The notes: generated by a model from the letters alone, not told the origin. Shown: positions 15,314 through 24,099, counted from the first letter of the stretch. The stretch: DNA of 54,488 bases from Cellulosimicrobium cellulans (GCF_007679345.1 NZ_VEGH01000021.1:1-54488); one strand, 5' to 3'. Numbers and translations: made by a program.

Positions 15314-15487
15314 TCAGTGCTTGAACGCGTCCTTGACCTTCTCGCCGGCGTCCTTGATGTCGGCCTTCGACTGGTCGGTGCGGCCCTCGGCCTCGAGGCG
15401 CTCGTCGTCCGAGGCGCGCCCGGTGGCCTCCTTGACCTTGCCGGCAGCCTTCTCGGCAGCGTTCGAGATCTTGTCGTCGAGTCCCAT
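15314..15487 (-). CDS. CsbD family stress protein
   Basis: The product has 57 aa, normal for CsbD. The family pattern is clear: MGLDDKISNAAEKAAGKVKE, then GRASDDERLEAEGRTDQSKA and DIKDAGEKVKDAFKH. These are small, helical, highly charged proteins induced by the general stress response in Bacillus; their biochemical role is unknown. The ATG has an excellent Shine-Dalgarno (AAGGAGGAC). Confidence 0.88.
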   Translation of the reverse strand: MGLDDKISNAAEKAAGKVKEATGRASDDERLEAEGRTDQSKADIKDAGEKVKDAFKH

Positions 15488-15588
15488 ACGTCCTCCTTCT
15501 CCGGACCGGTACGTCGTGCCTCCGACGCTATGCCGGGTCGTGCGCGGTCGCATCCCGAGCGCCCGGGCCGGAGGCGCGAACGCCCAGG

Positions 15589-16005
15589 TCAGGCGGAGTC
15601 GTCCTCGGCCTGGTCCGCCGCGAGCAGGGCGGCCAGCTCGGAGGGGGTCGACCGGAGCAGGCAGAACTCGTTTCCCTCCGGGTCGGCGAGGACGTGCCAG
15701 GTGACGTCCGGCCCCTGCCCGACGTCGACCCGCACCGCCCCGAGCGTCAGCAGCCGGTCGAGCTCGGTGGCCTGGTCGGAGCCGTCGGGCGGCCGCACGT
15801 CGACGTGCAGCCGGTTCTTCACGCGCTTGGCGTCGGGCACCCGCAGGAACAGCCACGGCGTGGCGGCCACGCCCGGCGGCGGGAGGAGGTCCACCTCGTC
15901 GGCCACCTCCTCGACCGCCTGCCAGCCCAGGACCTCGGCCCACCACCGGGCGAGCGCGGACGGGTCGTGCGCGTCGATGCACAGCTGGCTCAGGTCGAGT
16001 CCCAT
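15589..16005 (-). CDS. VOC (glyoxalase-fold) family protein
   Basis: The product has 138 aa, one VOC module pair. It shows LCIDAHDPSALARWWAEVLG at the N terminus, NRLHVDVRPPD in the centre and HVLADPEGNEFCLLRSTPSE near the C terminus; the His and Glu are typical metal-site positions. Members include dioxygenases, glyoxalases and drug-binding proteins, so the substrate is unknown. TACGGT six bases before the ATG fits a leaderless start and rules out the in-frame ATG 11 codons upstream. Confidence 0.8.
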   Translation of the reverse strand: MGLDLSQLCIDAHDPSALARWWAEVLGWQAVEEVADEVDLLPPPGVAATPWLFLRVPDAKRVKNRLHVDVRPPDGSDQATELDRLLTLGAVRVDVGQGPDVTWHVLADPEGNEFCLLRSTPSELAALLAADQAEDDSA

Positions 16006-16011
16006 GCGGCG

Positions 16012-16017
16012 ACCGTA
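16012..16017 (-). promoter_or_regulatory. -10 box TACGGT, leaderless VOC gene
   Basis: TACGGT is followed by six bases (CGCCGC) and the ATG. Confidence 0.5.
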
Positions 16018-16023
16018 GACGCA

Positions 16024-16062
16024 CGAGGGCGCCGCCACCAGACCCCGGCGGCGGCGCCCTCG
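16024..16062 (-). terminator. terminator-like hairpin after the map-ppgK operon
   Basis: A 13-base arm (CGAGGGCGCCGCC) pairs with its complement across a loop of about 13 bases. It lies ten bases after the ppgK stop codon. Confidence 0.6.
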
Positions 16063-16071
16063 CGGCGGGCG

Positions 16072-16869
16072 TCAGTCGCCCTTGACCCCCGCGACCGGCG
16101 TGCCGGCCCGGGCCGCCAGCGCCGCGGCGCCGACGATGCCGGCCGCGTTCCGCAGCTGCGCGGGCACGATCGGCGCGCGCAGGTGCAGCAGCGGCAGGAA
16201 CTTCTCGTGGTGCTTGGACACGCCGCCGCCGACGACGATGAGGTCCGGCCAGAACAGGTCCTCGATGACGCCGAAGTACCGCTGCAGCCGCTCGGCCCAC
16301 TGCGGGAAGTCGAGGTCCTCGCGCTCGCGCGCGGAGTCGGCGGCGCGCGACTCGGCGTCGTGGCCGTCGATCTCCAGGTGGCCGAGCTCGAGGTTCGGCA
16401 CGAGGACCCCGTCGGCGACGATCGCGGTGCCGATGCCGGTGCCGAGCGTGCAGATGAAGGTGACGCCGGAGGTGGACCGCGCGGCGCCGTACAGCGTCTC
16501 GGCGTACCCGGCGGCGTCGGCGTCGTTGACCGCGAGCACCGGCCGGCCGAGCGCGTCGCCGAGGACGTGCTCGATGTTGGTGCCGATCCAGGAGCCGTCG
16601 ACGTTCGCGGCGGACCGCGCGACGCCGTGCTGGACGACCGCGGGGAACGTCACGCCGATGGCGGCGTCCTCGGGCAGGTCGAACCGCTTGACCAGCTCGA
16701 CGACCGTCTCCGCGACCGCGGCGGGGGTGGCCGGCTGGGGGGTGGGGATGCGGACGCGGTCGGCGGCGAACTCGCCCGAGGCCAGGTCGACCGGCGCGCC
16801 CTTGATGCCCGACCCGCCGATGTCGATGCCGAACGCCGTGCGCTCGTTCTTGCCGTGGTGGTTGCTCAT
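16072..16869 (-). CDS. ppgK: polyphosphate glucokinase (ROK family)
   Basis: The product has 265 aa, the standard PpgK length. It phosphorylates glucose with inorganic polyphosphate (or ATP) to give glucose-6-phosphate in the cytosol. Phosphate binding is in FGIDIGGSGIKGAPVDLASG, the sugar site is around VLAVNDADAAGYAE, and the second phosphate motif is TFICTLGTGIGTAIV. The ELGHLEIDGHDAES segment is also typical of PpgK. The ATG overlaps the map stop by 4 bp (ATGA), so the two are translated as a unit. PpgK is characteristic of actinobacteria, where glucose kinase often runs on polyphosphate. Confidence 0.93.
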   Translation of the reverse strand: MSNHHGKNERTAFGIDIGGSGIKGAPVDLASGEFAADRVRIPTPQPATPAAVAETVVELVKRFDLPEDAAIGVTFPAVVQHGVARSAANVDGSWIGTNIEHVLGDALGRPVLAVNDADAAGYAETLYGAARSTSGVTFICTLGTGIGTAIVADGVLVPNLELGHLEIDGHDAESRAADSAREREDLDFPQWAERLQRYFGVIEDLFWPDLIVVGGGVSKHHEKFLPLLHLRAPIVPAQLRNAAGIVGAAALAARAGTPVAGVKGD

Positions 16870-17738
16870 GGGAGTGTGAGGATCTCCGCTCCGGTGTCGG
16901 TGACCAGCAGGGTGTGCTCGAACTGCGCGCTGCGGCGCAGGTCCGCGGTGACCACGGTCCACCCGTCGTCCCACGTCGTCCAGTCGGCGGTGCCCAGGTT
17001 GAGCATCGGCTCGATCGTGAAGACCATCCCGGGCTCGATGACCCGGTCGTACATCGGGGCCGCGTCGTAGTGCGGGATGACCAGCCCGGTGTGGAACGCC
17101 TCGCCGACGCCGTGGCCGGTGTAGTCGCGCACGACGCCGTAGCCGAACCGCGCGGCGTACTTCTCGATGACCCGGCCGATGACGTTGACCTCGCGGCCGG
17201 GGCGCACGGCCTTGATCGCGCGCGCCAGCGCCTCCTCGGTGCGCTCGACCAGCAGCCGGGACTCCTCGTCCACGTCGCCGCACAGGAACGTCGCGTTGTT
17301 GTCGCCGTGCACGCCGTCGACGTAGGCGGTGATGTCGAGGTTGACGAGGTCGCCGTCCTCGAGGACGGTCGAGTCGGGGATGCCGTGGCAGATGACCTCG
17401 TTCACCGAGGTGCACACCGACTTGGGGAAGCCGCGGTAGCCGAGCGTCGACGGGTACGCGTGGTGGTCGAGCAGGAACTCGTGCCCGATGCGGTCGAGCT
17501 CGTCGGTGGTGACGCCGGGTGCGACGTGCCGGCCGACCTCCTGCAGCGCCTGCGCGGCGATCCGCGCGGACACCCGGATGCGCTCGACGACCTCGGGGGC
17601 GACGACGTCGCTGCCGGTGTACGGGGTCGGCGCGGGCCGGTCGACGTACTCGGGGCGGGGGATGGAGGCGGGGACCGGTCGCCGGGGGCTCACGGTGCCC
17701 GGGACCAGCGCCGGCCTCGGCGCGTGCACGGACGTCAT
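16866..17738 (-). CDS. map: type I methionine aminopeptidase with an N-terminal extension
   Basis: The product has 290 aa. It removes the initiator methionine from nascent proteins. Metal ligands are visible in DLVNLDITAYVDGVHGDNNA (two Asp), GHGVGEAFHTGL (His), FTIEPML (Glu) and AQFEHTLLV (Glu). The first 40 residues are Pro/Arg-rich (ALVPGTVSPRRPVPASIPRP), like the SH3-ligand-type extension of M. tuberculosis MetAP1c. TAGACT seven bases before the ATG indicates a leaderless operon start. Longer in-frame starts upstream would fall before that box and are rejected. Confidence 0.94.
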   Translation of the reverse strand: MTSVHAPRPALVPGTVSPRRPVPASIPRPEYVDRPAPTPYTGSDVVAPEVVERIRVSARIAAQALQEVGRHVAPGVTTDELDRIGHEFLLDHHAYPSTLGYRGFPKSVCTSVNEVICHGIPDSTVLEDGDLVNLDITAYVDGVHGDNNATFLCGDVDEESRLLVERTEEALARAIKAVRPGREVNVIGRVIEKYAARFGYGVVRDYTGHGVGEAFHTGLVIPHYDAAPMYDRVIEPGMVFTIEPMLNLGTADWTTWDDGWTVVTADLRRSAQFEHTLLVTDTGAEILTLP

Positions 17739-17745
17739 GCCTGGC

Positions 17746-17751
17746 AGTCTA
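17746..17751 (-). promoter_or_regulatory. -10 box TAGACT, leaderless map-ppgK operon
   Basis: TAGACT is followed by seven bases and the map ATG, with no Shine-Dalgarno. Confidence 0.55.
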
Positions 17752-17807
17752 CGAAGAAGCGGTCGTGCCGGGTGAGCCGGACGGCCCAGGACGAGGAGGA
17801 CGGACCC

Positions 17808-17981
17808 GTGGCCGACGAGTTCTACTACAACACCGAGACCGGGCAGGTCGAGCAGGGCAAGCAGTCGACGTGGTCGCACCTGATGGGCCCCTACCCGACC
17901 CGCGAGGCGGCGCAGCACGCGCTGGACAAGGCCCGGGCCCGCACCGAGGCGTGGGACGAGGAAGACCGCCGGGACCGCTGA
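17808..17981 (+). CDS. small SPOR-like protein
   Basis: The product has 57 aa: VADEFYYNTETGQVEQGKQS, followed by WSHLMGPYPTREAAQHALDK and a charged tail. The GPYPTREAAQHAL segment is the core of SPOR-like actinobacterial proteins found beside map; no peptidoglycan-binding role has been shown for these short forms. The GTG has a strong Shine-Dalgarno (GAGGAGGA, seven bases away). It is divergent from map. Confidence 0.8.
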   Translation: MADEFYYNTETGQVEQGKQSTWSHLMGPYPTREAAQHALDKARARTEAWDEEDRRDR

Positions 17982-18047
17982 GCCCGGCGGGGGACCGGGC
18001 CCCGCCCGGCGGGTACGCCGCCGCGCCCGACGGGTCCGACGCCGCGG

Positions 18048-18836
18048 TCAGCCCGCCGGCGCCTCGCCGCGCAGGCGGGCGGCCACCTCGGCGACGACCT
18101 CGGGGGAGCCGACGATCTCGAAGTGCATCTCGTCGCGCCGGCCGTCGAAGTCGCCGCCCCACGCGACGGCCGGGTGCACCTCGGCGAGGATCGACCGGAT
18201 CGCCGCGACCTGCTCGTCGGTGAACGTGTCCCGCGCGCCGAGCGGGTGCTCGGTCGCGTTGAGGTCGACCGAGGTGCCGGAGGCGTGGTTCGACAGCCCG
18301 TCGCCGGCGTCGTCCTCCTCGCCGCGGACCGTGCGGTAGCCCCAGCCCCAGGAGCTCGCGGGGTCGACCGGCTCGACCTCGGCGTCGAACCGCGCCGCGA
18401 CGTGCTCGAGCACGAACCGGACGTCACCGCCGCGCAGCCGGCCGGTGACCCACGGCGAGACCTCCAGCAGCGGGTCCGCGCCGTCGTCGAACGCCGGCCA
18501 GCAGTTCTGGGAGGTCGTCGCGTCGGGCACGCACGAGGCGTCGACGACGGCCACCGGCACCGGGTCGGGCTCGGCGGCGGGCGCCGGCCCGCCCAGCAGG
18601 CGCACGACGGCGACCACCAGCGCGACGACGAGGGCCAGCACGAGCGCCGCGCCGACGCCGAGGACGACCACGCCGCGCCGGGTCAGGCGCAGCCGGGGCC
18701 GCCGCGCGGGCGGGCGCGGGCTGCGGGGTGCGGTCGACCGGGGTGCCGACGACCGGGGTGCCGACGACCGCGGGGCGGGGGACCCCGACGGGGAGCGCGC
18801 CGCGGCCGGCTGCTGGACGGCGGAGTCGCGGCGCAT
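18048..18836 (-). CDS. membrane-anchored M15 family peptidase (CwlK/VanY-like)
   Basis: The product has 262 aa. The first 50 residues are a Ser/Pro/Arg-rich cytosolic tail with the repeat SSAPRSSAPRSTAPRS. One membrane helix follows (VVVLGVGAALVLALVVALVV), then an outer domain. Zinc ligands are in LSNHASGTSVDLNATEHPLG (His and Asp) and DEMHFEIVGSP (His), and WGGDFDGRRDEMHFEI is the usual M15 ending. Members cut peptidoglycan stem peptides at the cell surface. TACGCT six bases before the ATG indicates a leaderless start. Confidence 0.87.
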   Translation of the reverse strand: MRRDSAVQQPAAARSPSGSPAPRSSAPRSSAPRSTAPRSPRPPARRPRLRLTRRGVVVLGVGAALVLALVVALVVAVVRLLGGPAPAAEPDPVPVAVVDASCVPDATTSQNCWPAFDDGADPLLEVSPWVTGRLRGGDVRFVLEHVAARFDAEVEPVDPASSWGWGYRTVRGEEDDAGDGLSNHASGTSVDLNATEHPLGARDTFTDEQVAAIRSILAEVHPAVAWGGDFDGRRDEMHFEIVGSPEVVAEVAARLRGEAPAG

Positions 18837-18842
18837 GCCCCG

Positions 18843-18848
18843 AGCGTA
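18843..18848 (-). promoter_or_regulatory. -10 box TACGCT, leaderless M15 peptidase gene
   Basis: TACGCT is followed by six bases and the ATG. Confidence 0.5.
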
Positions 18849-18898
18849 GGGGGCCCGGGGGACCACCCGGTGCAGCACGCGCGACGCCGGGTGCGTGG

Positions 18899-19915
18899 TC
18901 AGCGGCGGGCGAGGTGCGCGACGACGGGCCGGTGGTCGCTCGTGCCGACCCGGTCCAGCACGCCGAACGCCGTCACCCGCCACGCGCGCCCGTCGACCAG
19001 CACGTGGTCGATCGGCGCGGCGAGCACGCGGGGCACGTCCGCGGGCCACGTGCCGAGACCGGCCGCCCCGACCTCGGCCGCGGCGTCGACGCACGGGCCC
19101 AGGTCGTCCAGGCCGGGGTGGTCGAGGGTCGCGTTGAGGTCGCCCGCGACGATCACCCCCGGCGTGGTCCGGCACGTGTCCGCGACGCCCGCGGCGTGCG
19201 CGCGCCAGTCCGGCATCGACGACTCCGCGGAGGGCGCACGGGTGTGGACCGCGACCACGACCTCCGGGGACACGGCGGACGCACCGGCGCGCACCGCACC
19301 GCCGCGCACCGCGGCGAAGGTGCCGAGCTCGGTGGCGGGCAGGCCCGCGGAGGTCGGGGCGTACGCGCCCAGGCTGTCGCGCACCAGGAGCGCGACGCCC
19401 TCGACGCGGGTGCTCGCGGAGTCGGCCGCGAGGGCGGTGGTCGGGCGGCCGGCGTCGGTCAGCGCGCGGGCCACGGCGCGGGCGGTCGCCCCCGAGGTCT
19501 CGGCGAGCACCACGAGGTCGGCGTCCTGCTGCTGGACGAGCGCGGTGAGGTCCTCGGGCCCGACGACGCCGAAGGTGTTGAACGACAGCACGACGAGCTC
19601 CCCGTCGGCGGCGGGGCCCGGGTCCGATCCGTCGACGCCGCGACCGGCGAGCACCGCGGCCTGCGCGCCGGCGCCCAGCGCGAGGACGGCGGCCAGGGCC
19701 AGGGGCAGCCGCCGGCCCGGCCGGCGCAGCCCCGCCCGACCGCCGACGCGGCGCCAGGCCTCCACGGTGCCCACCAGCAGCAGCGCGCCGCCGACCAGCA
19801 GGCACGCGACCAGCCCGCGCAGGGCGACGAGCTGGGCGACGGGCGTCCGGTCCGCCAGGCCGAGCCGGTCGGGCGCGACCAGGACGACGACGACCGCCGC
19901 CGCGAGCACCAGCAC
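18899..19915 (-). CDS. endonuclease/exonuclease/phosphatase family membrane protein
   Basis: The product has 338 aa from the first in-frame GTG after panB. Three membrane helices (VLVLAAAVVVVLVAP, then LRGLVACLLVGGALLLVGTV and LPLALAAVLALGAGAQAAVL) precede an outer EEP domain with ELVVLSFNTFG, DLVVLAET, VIVAGDLNATLDHPG, IDHVLV and TSDHRPVVAHL. These are the metal and catalytic residues of the fold, so a phosphodiesterase acting outside the membrane is likely; the substrate is unknown. The coding-looking frame extends 24 codons further upstream to a CTG overlapping the panB stop (CTGA), so coupled initiation at CTG is possible. Confidence 0.82.
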   Translation of the reverse strand: MLVLAAAVVVVLVAPDRLGLADRTPVAQLVALRGLVACLLVGGALLLVGTVEAWRRVGGRAGLRRPGRRLPLALAAVLALGAGAQAAVLAGRGVDGSDPGPAADGELVVLSFNTFGVVGPEDLTALVQQQDADLVVLAETSGATARAVARALTDAGRPTTALAADSASTRVEGVALLVRDSLGAYAPTSAGLPATELGTFAAVRGGAVRAGASAVSPEVVVAVHTRAPSAESSMPDWRAHAAGVADTCRTTPGVIVAGDLNATLDHPGLDDLGPCVDAAAEVGAAGLGTWPADVPRVLAAPIDHVLVDGRAWRVTAFGVLDRVGTSDHRPVVAHLARR

Positions 19916-19983
19916 CCCGGCCGCGAGCGCCGCCCGGGCCCGGGCGCGCCGCGGGCGGCCGCCGCCGGCCGTCGGCGACGCGG

Positions 19984-20850
19984 TCAGCTGAGGAACGAGT
20001 GGTCGGCGTCGGGCCACTGCCCGCCGCGCACCTCGGCGGCGTAGGCGCGGGCGGCCTCGCCGAGCAGCTGCCCGACGGGCGCGAACGCCTTGGCGAACCG
20101 CGGCGACCACTCGCCCATGCCCGCCATGTCGGTCCAGACGAGCACCTGGCCGTCGCACTCGGCGCCCGCGCCGATGCCGATCGTCGGGATGCGCAGGATC
20201 TCCGTGACCCGGGCGGCGACCGGCGCCGGCACCATCTCCAGGACGACCGCGACCGCGCCCGCCTCCTGCACGGCGAGGGCGTCCTCGGCGAGCCGCTCGG
20301 CCGCCTCGTCGCCGCGGCCCTGCACCCGGTGGCCGCCGAGGGTGTTCTCGGACTGCGGGGTGAAGCCCAGGTGCCCGACGACCGGGATGCCGGCGTCGGT
20401 GAGCGCGCGGATCTGCGGGGCCACCCGGACGCCGCCCTCGAACTTCACGGCGTGCGCGCCGGCCTCCTTGAGGTACCGGGCCGCGGTCGCCAGGGCCTGC
20501 GCCGGGCCGGCCTCGTACGAGCCGAACGGCAGGTCCGCCACGACGAGCGCCCGGCGGGCCGCGCGCACGACGGCGCGCGTCGGCGGGATCATCTCGTCCA
20601 CGGTGACCGGGATCGGCGACGCGTGGCCGAGCATCGTGTTGCCGATCGAGTCGCCGACCAGCAGCAGGTCGATGCCCGCGTCGTCGAAGATGCGCGCCGT
20701 CGCGAAGTCGTAGGCGGTGAGCATGGTGAGCCGCTCGCCGCGCTCCTTCGCCTCGGCGAGGTGGTGCACGCGGACGCGGCGCGGGGCGGGTGCGGCCGCG
20801 GGGGAGGCGGGGGTGCCGGGGGTGGCTGCCGGGTTCGGCTGCTCGGACAT
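19984..20850 (-). CDS. panB: 3-methyl-2-oxobutanoate hydroxymethyltransferase
   Basis: The product has 288 aa. It makes ketopantoate from alpha-ketoisovalerate and methylene-tetrahydrofolate, the first step of pantothenate and CoA synthesis. Signatures are LTMLTAYDFATARIFDDAGI, LLLVGDSIGNTMLGH (metal Asp), AHAVKFEGG, GHLGFTPQSENTLGG and PTIGIGAGAECDGQVLV. A 20-residue Ala/Pro leader precedes the usual start. The ATG overlaps the nadE stop by one base (TGATG), so translation is coupled. Confidence 0.96.
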   Translation of the reverse strand: MSEQPNPAATPGTPASPAAAPAPRRVRVHHLAEAKERGERLTMLTAYDFATARIFDDAGIDLLLVGDSIGNTMLGHASPIPVTVDEMIPPTRAVVRAARRALVVADLPFGSYEAGPAQALATAARYLKEAGAHAVKFEGGVRVAPQIRALTDAGIPVVGHLGFTPQSENTLGGHRVQGRGDEAAERLAEDALAVQEAGAVAVVLEMVPAPVAARVTEILRIPTIGIGAGAECDGQVLVWTDMAGMGEWSPRFAKAFAPVGQLLGEAARAYAAEVRGGQWPDADHSFLS

Positions 20851-22586
20851 CAGTGCTGCTCCACGGTGTCGGTGGTCGTGCCGGTCGCGCGCGCGGTGGC
20901 CTCCGCCGAGGCGGTGGTGTCCACGGGCTCGCGCCAGCGCGTGGTGATCGGCAGCCTACGGTCCCGGCCGAACGCCAGGGCCGTCACCTTGGGGCCGAGC
21001 GGGTACTGCCGGCGCTTCCACTCGGCGCGGTCGACCAGCGACAGCACCTTGTCGACGATCTCCGGGTCGAAGCCGCGGGCGAGCAGCTCGGCGCGGCCCT
21101 CGGCGTGCTCGACGTAGGCGTCCAGCACCTGGTCGAGCAGGTCGTACGGCGGCAGGGAGTCCTGGTCGACCTGGCCCGGGCGGAGCTCCGCCGACGGCGG
21201 CTTGGTGATCGAGCTCTCCGGGATCGGCGGGACCTGGCCGGCGTCGACCGCGTGGTGGTTCCGCCACCGGGCGAGCGCCCACACCCGGGACTTGTCGACG
21301 TCCTTGAGCGGGGCGTAGCCGCCGACGGCGTCGCCGTAGATCGTCGAGTAGCCGACCGCGAGCTCGGTCTTGTTGCCCGTGGCGAGCACCAGGTGGCCCT
21401 CGGCGTTGGACAGGGCCATGAGGATCACGCCGCGCACCCGGGCCTGCAGGTTCTCCGCGGCGACGCCGTCGAGCGCCATCTCGCCCTCGAAGGCGTCGAC
21501 CATCGGCTTGATCGCCTGCACCCGGTAGTCGGCGCCGATGCGGGCGGCGAGGTCCGCCGCGTCGTCCTTCGAGTGGTCCGACGACCAGCGGGACGGCATG
21601 GACACGCCGACGACCTTGTCGCCGCCGATGGCGTCCGCCGCGATCGCGGCCACCAGCGCGGAGTCGATGCCGCCGGACATGCCGAGCACGACGGAGCGGA
21701 AGCCGTTCTTGCGCACGTAGCCGGCCAGGCCCGTCACCAGGGCCCGGTAGATCTCCTCGTCCGGGTCCAGCGGCTGGGCCGTCGTCCCGCGCTCGAGGGC
21801 CGCGCCGCGCGCCGGCAGGTCCCAGACCAGCAGGTGCTCGACGAACTGGGGCGCGGACGCCAGCAGGGTGCCGTCCGGGCCGATGACGAACGAGCCGCCG
21901 TCGAACACCAGGTCGTCCTGGCCGCCGACCATGTTGACGTAGGCCAGCGGGGCCGCGACCTCGGCGGCCCGGCGCGCGGCCAGGTCGGTGCGGATGTGGC
22001 CCTTGCCCTCCTCGAACGGCGAGCCGTTGATGACGAGCAGCAGGTCGATGTCGTCGTCGGACAGCTCGGCGACCGGGCCGTCCTGCCAGATGTCCTCGCA
22101 GATCAGCAGGCCGACGCGGCGGCCCGCCACCTCGACCACGGTGGGCTCGCCGCCGGGCGTGAAGATCCGGAACTCGTCGAAGACGCCGTAGTTCGGCAGG
22201 TGGTGCTTGTCGTACCGCTGGTGCACCGAGCCGCGCTGCAGCACGACCGCCTGGTTCGTGGGGCGGGCCGGGGCGTCGTCGTGCTCGCGCACGGTGCGCT
22301 CGCCGACCGTGCCCACCACGACCGTGAGGTCCCCGAGCCCGGCCTCGTCCAGCGCCCGGGCCAGGTCGGCGAGGGCGCGCTCGGCGCCGCGGCGGAACGA
22401 GGCGCGCAGGGCCAGGTCCTCGATCGGGTAGCCGGTGACGGTCATCTCGGGGAACGCCACGAGGTCGGCCCCCGCCTCGGCGGCCTTCCGGGCCCAGGCG
22501 AGGACGGCGTCGGCGTTCCCGGCGAGGTCGCCCACGCAGGTGTCGATCTGGGCGAGGGCGACGCGGAGTCCGGTCTGGTCAGGCAT
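20850..22586 (-). CDS. nadE: glutamine-dependent NAD+ synthetase
   Basis: The product has 578 aa, the two-domain form. The N-terminal nitrilase-like glutaminase has its triad Glu (VAFPEMTVTGYP), Lys (RYDKHHLPNYG) and Cys (GLLICEDIWQDG). The C-terminal ATP pyrophosphatase domain carries GMSGGIDSALVAAIAADA, ATGNKTELAVGYSTIYGD and KPPSAELRPGQ. It makes NAD+ from nicotinic acid adenine dinucleotide, ATP and glutamine. It is the first gene of the nadE-panB operon and divergent from glnA2. TAGGCT seven bases before the ATG supports the start and a leaderless mRNA. Confidence 0.96.
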   Translation of the reverse strand: MPDQTGLRVALAQIDTCVGDLAGNADAVLAWARKAAEAGADLVAFPEMTVTGYPIEDLALRASFRRGAERALADLARALDEAGLGDLTVVVGTVGERTVREHDDAPARPTNQAVVLQRGSVHQRYDKHHLPNYGVFDEFRIFTPGGEPTVVEVAGRRVGLLICEDIWQDGPVAELSDDDIDLLLVINGSPFEEGKGHIRTDLAARRAAEVAAPLAYVNMVGGQDDLVFDGGSFVIGPDGTLLASAPQFVEHLLVWDLPARGAALERGTTAQPLDPDEEIYRALVTGLAGYVRKNGFRSVVLGMSGGIDSALVAAIAADAIGGDKVVGVSMPSRWSSDHSKDDAADLAARIGADYRVQAIKPMVDAFEGEMALDGVAAENLQARVRGVILMALSNAEGHLVLATGNKTELAVGYSTIYGDAVGGYAPLKDVDKSRVWALARWRNHHAVDAGQVPPIPESSITKPPSAELRPGQVDQDSLPPYDLLDQVLDAYVEHAEGRAELLARGFDPEIVDKVLSLVDRAEWKRRQYPLGPKVTALAFGRDRRLPITTRWREPVDTTASAEATARATGTTTDTVEQH

Positions 22587-22593
22587 ACCGGTG

Positions 22594-22599
22594 AGCCTA
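22594..22599 (-). promoter_or_regulatory. -10 box TAGGCT, leaderless nadE-panB operon
   Basis: TAGGCT is followed by seven bases and the nadE ATG. Confidence 0.55.
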
Positions 22600-22681
22600 T
22601 TCCGGCCGGGAGGGCACCGGCGCGACGAGGCCCGGCGCGTGCGTCACCTCGCGGACACACGGATCAGGCAGGATGTCCCCC

Positions 22682-24019
22682 ATGGACAGGCAGCAGGAGT
22701 TCGTCCTCCGCACCGTGGAGGAGCGCGACATCCGTTTCATCCGGCTCTGGTTCACCGACGTGCTGGGGACGCTGAAGTCCGTCGCCGTCGCGCCGGCGGA
22801 GCTCGAGGCGGCGTTCTCGGAGGGCATCGGGTTCGACGGCTCCTCGATCGAGGGCCTGACCCGGGTCTACGAGGCGGACATGATCGCCAAGCCCGACCCG
22901 ACGACCTTCCAGGTGCTGCCCTGGCGCGGGGAGCGGCACGGCACCGCGCGGATGTTCTGCGACATCCTCACCCCCGAGGGCGAGCCGTCCCTGGCCGACT
23001 CCCGCAACGTCCTCAAGCGCGCGCTGGCCCGGGCGAGCGAGAAGGGCTTCACCTTCTACACGCACCCCGAGGTCGAGTTCTACCTGTTCGACGCCCCCGC
23101 CGACCCGACGCAGCCGCTGGTCCCCGTCGACCAGGGCGGCTACTTCGACCACGTGCCGCGCGGCACCGCGCACGACTTCCGGCGCGCCGCGATCACCATG
23201 CTGGAGTCCATGGGCATCTCGGTGGAGTTCTCCCACCACGAGGCCGGCCCGGGCCAGAACGAGATCGACCTGCGGTACGCCGACGCCCTGACCACCGCGG
23301 ACAACATCATGACGTTCCGCACGGTGGTCAAGGAGGTCGCGCTGGAGCAGGGGGTGTTCGCGTCCTTCATGCCGAAGCCGCTGGCCGACCAGCCGGGCTC
23401 GGGCATGCACACGCACCTGTCGCTGTTCGAGGGCGACCGGAACGCCTTCCACGAGCCGGGCGGGCACCTGGAGCTGTCGAAGACCGCGCGCTCGTTCATC
23501 GCCGGCCTGCTCAAGCACGCCGCCGAGATCACCGCGGTGACGAACCAGTTCACGAACTCGTACAAGCGGCTCTGGGGCGGCTCCGAGGCCCCGTCGTACA
23601 TCTGCTGGGGCCACAACAACCGGTCCGCGCTGGTCCGGGTGCCGATGTACAAGCCGGGCAAGTCCAACTCGGCGCGCATCGAGTACCGCGCGGTCGACTC
23701 GGCCACCAACCCGTACCTGGCGTTCGCGGTGCTGCTGGCCGCCGGCCTCAAGGGCGTCGAGGAGGGCTACGAGCTGCCCGAGGGCGCCGACGACGACGTG
23801 TGGGAGCTGACCGACGCCGAGCGCCGCGCGCTGGGCATCGAGCCGCTGCCGGCGACGCTGGAGAACGCGATCGCCGTCATGGAGCGGTCCGAGCTGGTCG
23901 CGGAGACGCTCGGCGAGCACGTCTTCGACTTCGTGCTGAAGAACAAGAAGCGCGAGTGGGAGGAGTACCGCTCCCAGGTCACCCCCTACGAGCTGCGCCG
24001 CTTCCTCCCGATGCTCTGA
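22682..24019 (+). CDS. glnA2: type I glutamine synthetase, GlnA2 subgroup
   Basis: The product has 445 aa, close to M. tuberculosis GlnA2 and shorter than GlnA1. Active-site motifs are GIGFDGSSIEGLTRVYEAD, HPEVEFYLFD, GMHTHLSLF and NNRSALVRVPMYK, with EYRAVDSATNPYLAFAVLLA. The adenylylation loop with the modified tyrosine seen in GlnA1 is not present; the equivalent stretch reads EEGYELPEGADDDVWELTD. GlnE of the same operon therefore probably acts on another glutamine synthetase. The second ATG is preferred because CAGGAT lies seven bases before it, near the leaderless pattern; an ATG three codons upstream is the alternative. Gene order glnA2-glnE matches Rv2222c-Rv2221c. Confidence 0.94.
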   Translation: MDRQQEFVLRTVEERDIRFIRLWFTDVLGTLKSVAVAPAELEAAFSEGIGFDGSSIEGLTRVYEADMIAKPDPTTFQVLPWRGERHGTARMFCDILTPEGEPSLADSRNVLKRALARASEKGFTFYTHPEVEFYLFDAPADPTQPLVPVDQGGYFDHVPRGTAHDFRRAAITMLESMGISVEFSHHEAGPGQNEIDLRYADALTTADNIMTFRTVVKEVALEQGVFASFMPKPLADQPGSGMHTHLSLFEGDRNAFHEPGGHLELSKTARSFIAGLLKHAAEITAVTNQFTNSYKRLWGGSEAPSYICWGHNNRSALVRVPMYKPGKSNSARIEYRAVDSATNPYLAFAVLLAAGLKGVEEGYELPEGADDDVWELTDAERRALGIEPLPATLENAIAVMERSELVAETLGEHVFDFVLKNKKREWEEYRSQVTPYELRRFLPML

Positions 24020-24054
24020 CCCGTCGCCGACACCGCCGCCGTCGCGTCGAGATC

Positions 24055-24099
24055 GCAGAAGATGCGGGGTTCCCGGCCCAGGAACCCCGCATCTTCTGC
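24055..24099. repeat. perfect 19-bp palindrome after glnA2
   Basis: The arms GCAGAAGATGCGGGGTTCC and its exact complement flank the loop CGGCCCA. It lies in the glnA2-glnE gap of about 155 bp. It can act as a terminator or attenuator for glnA2. I recall the same palindrome as a dispersed element in related genomes; only this copy was seen here. Confidence 0.75.
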
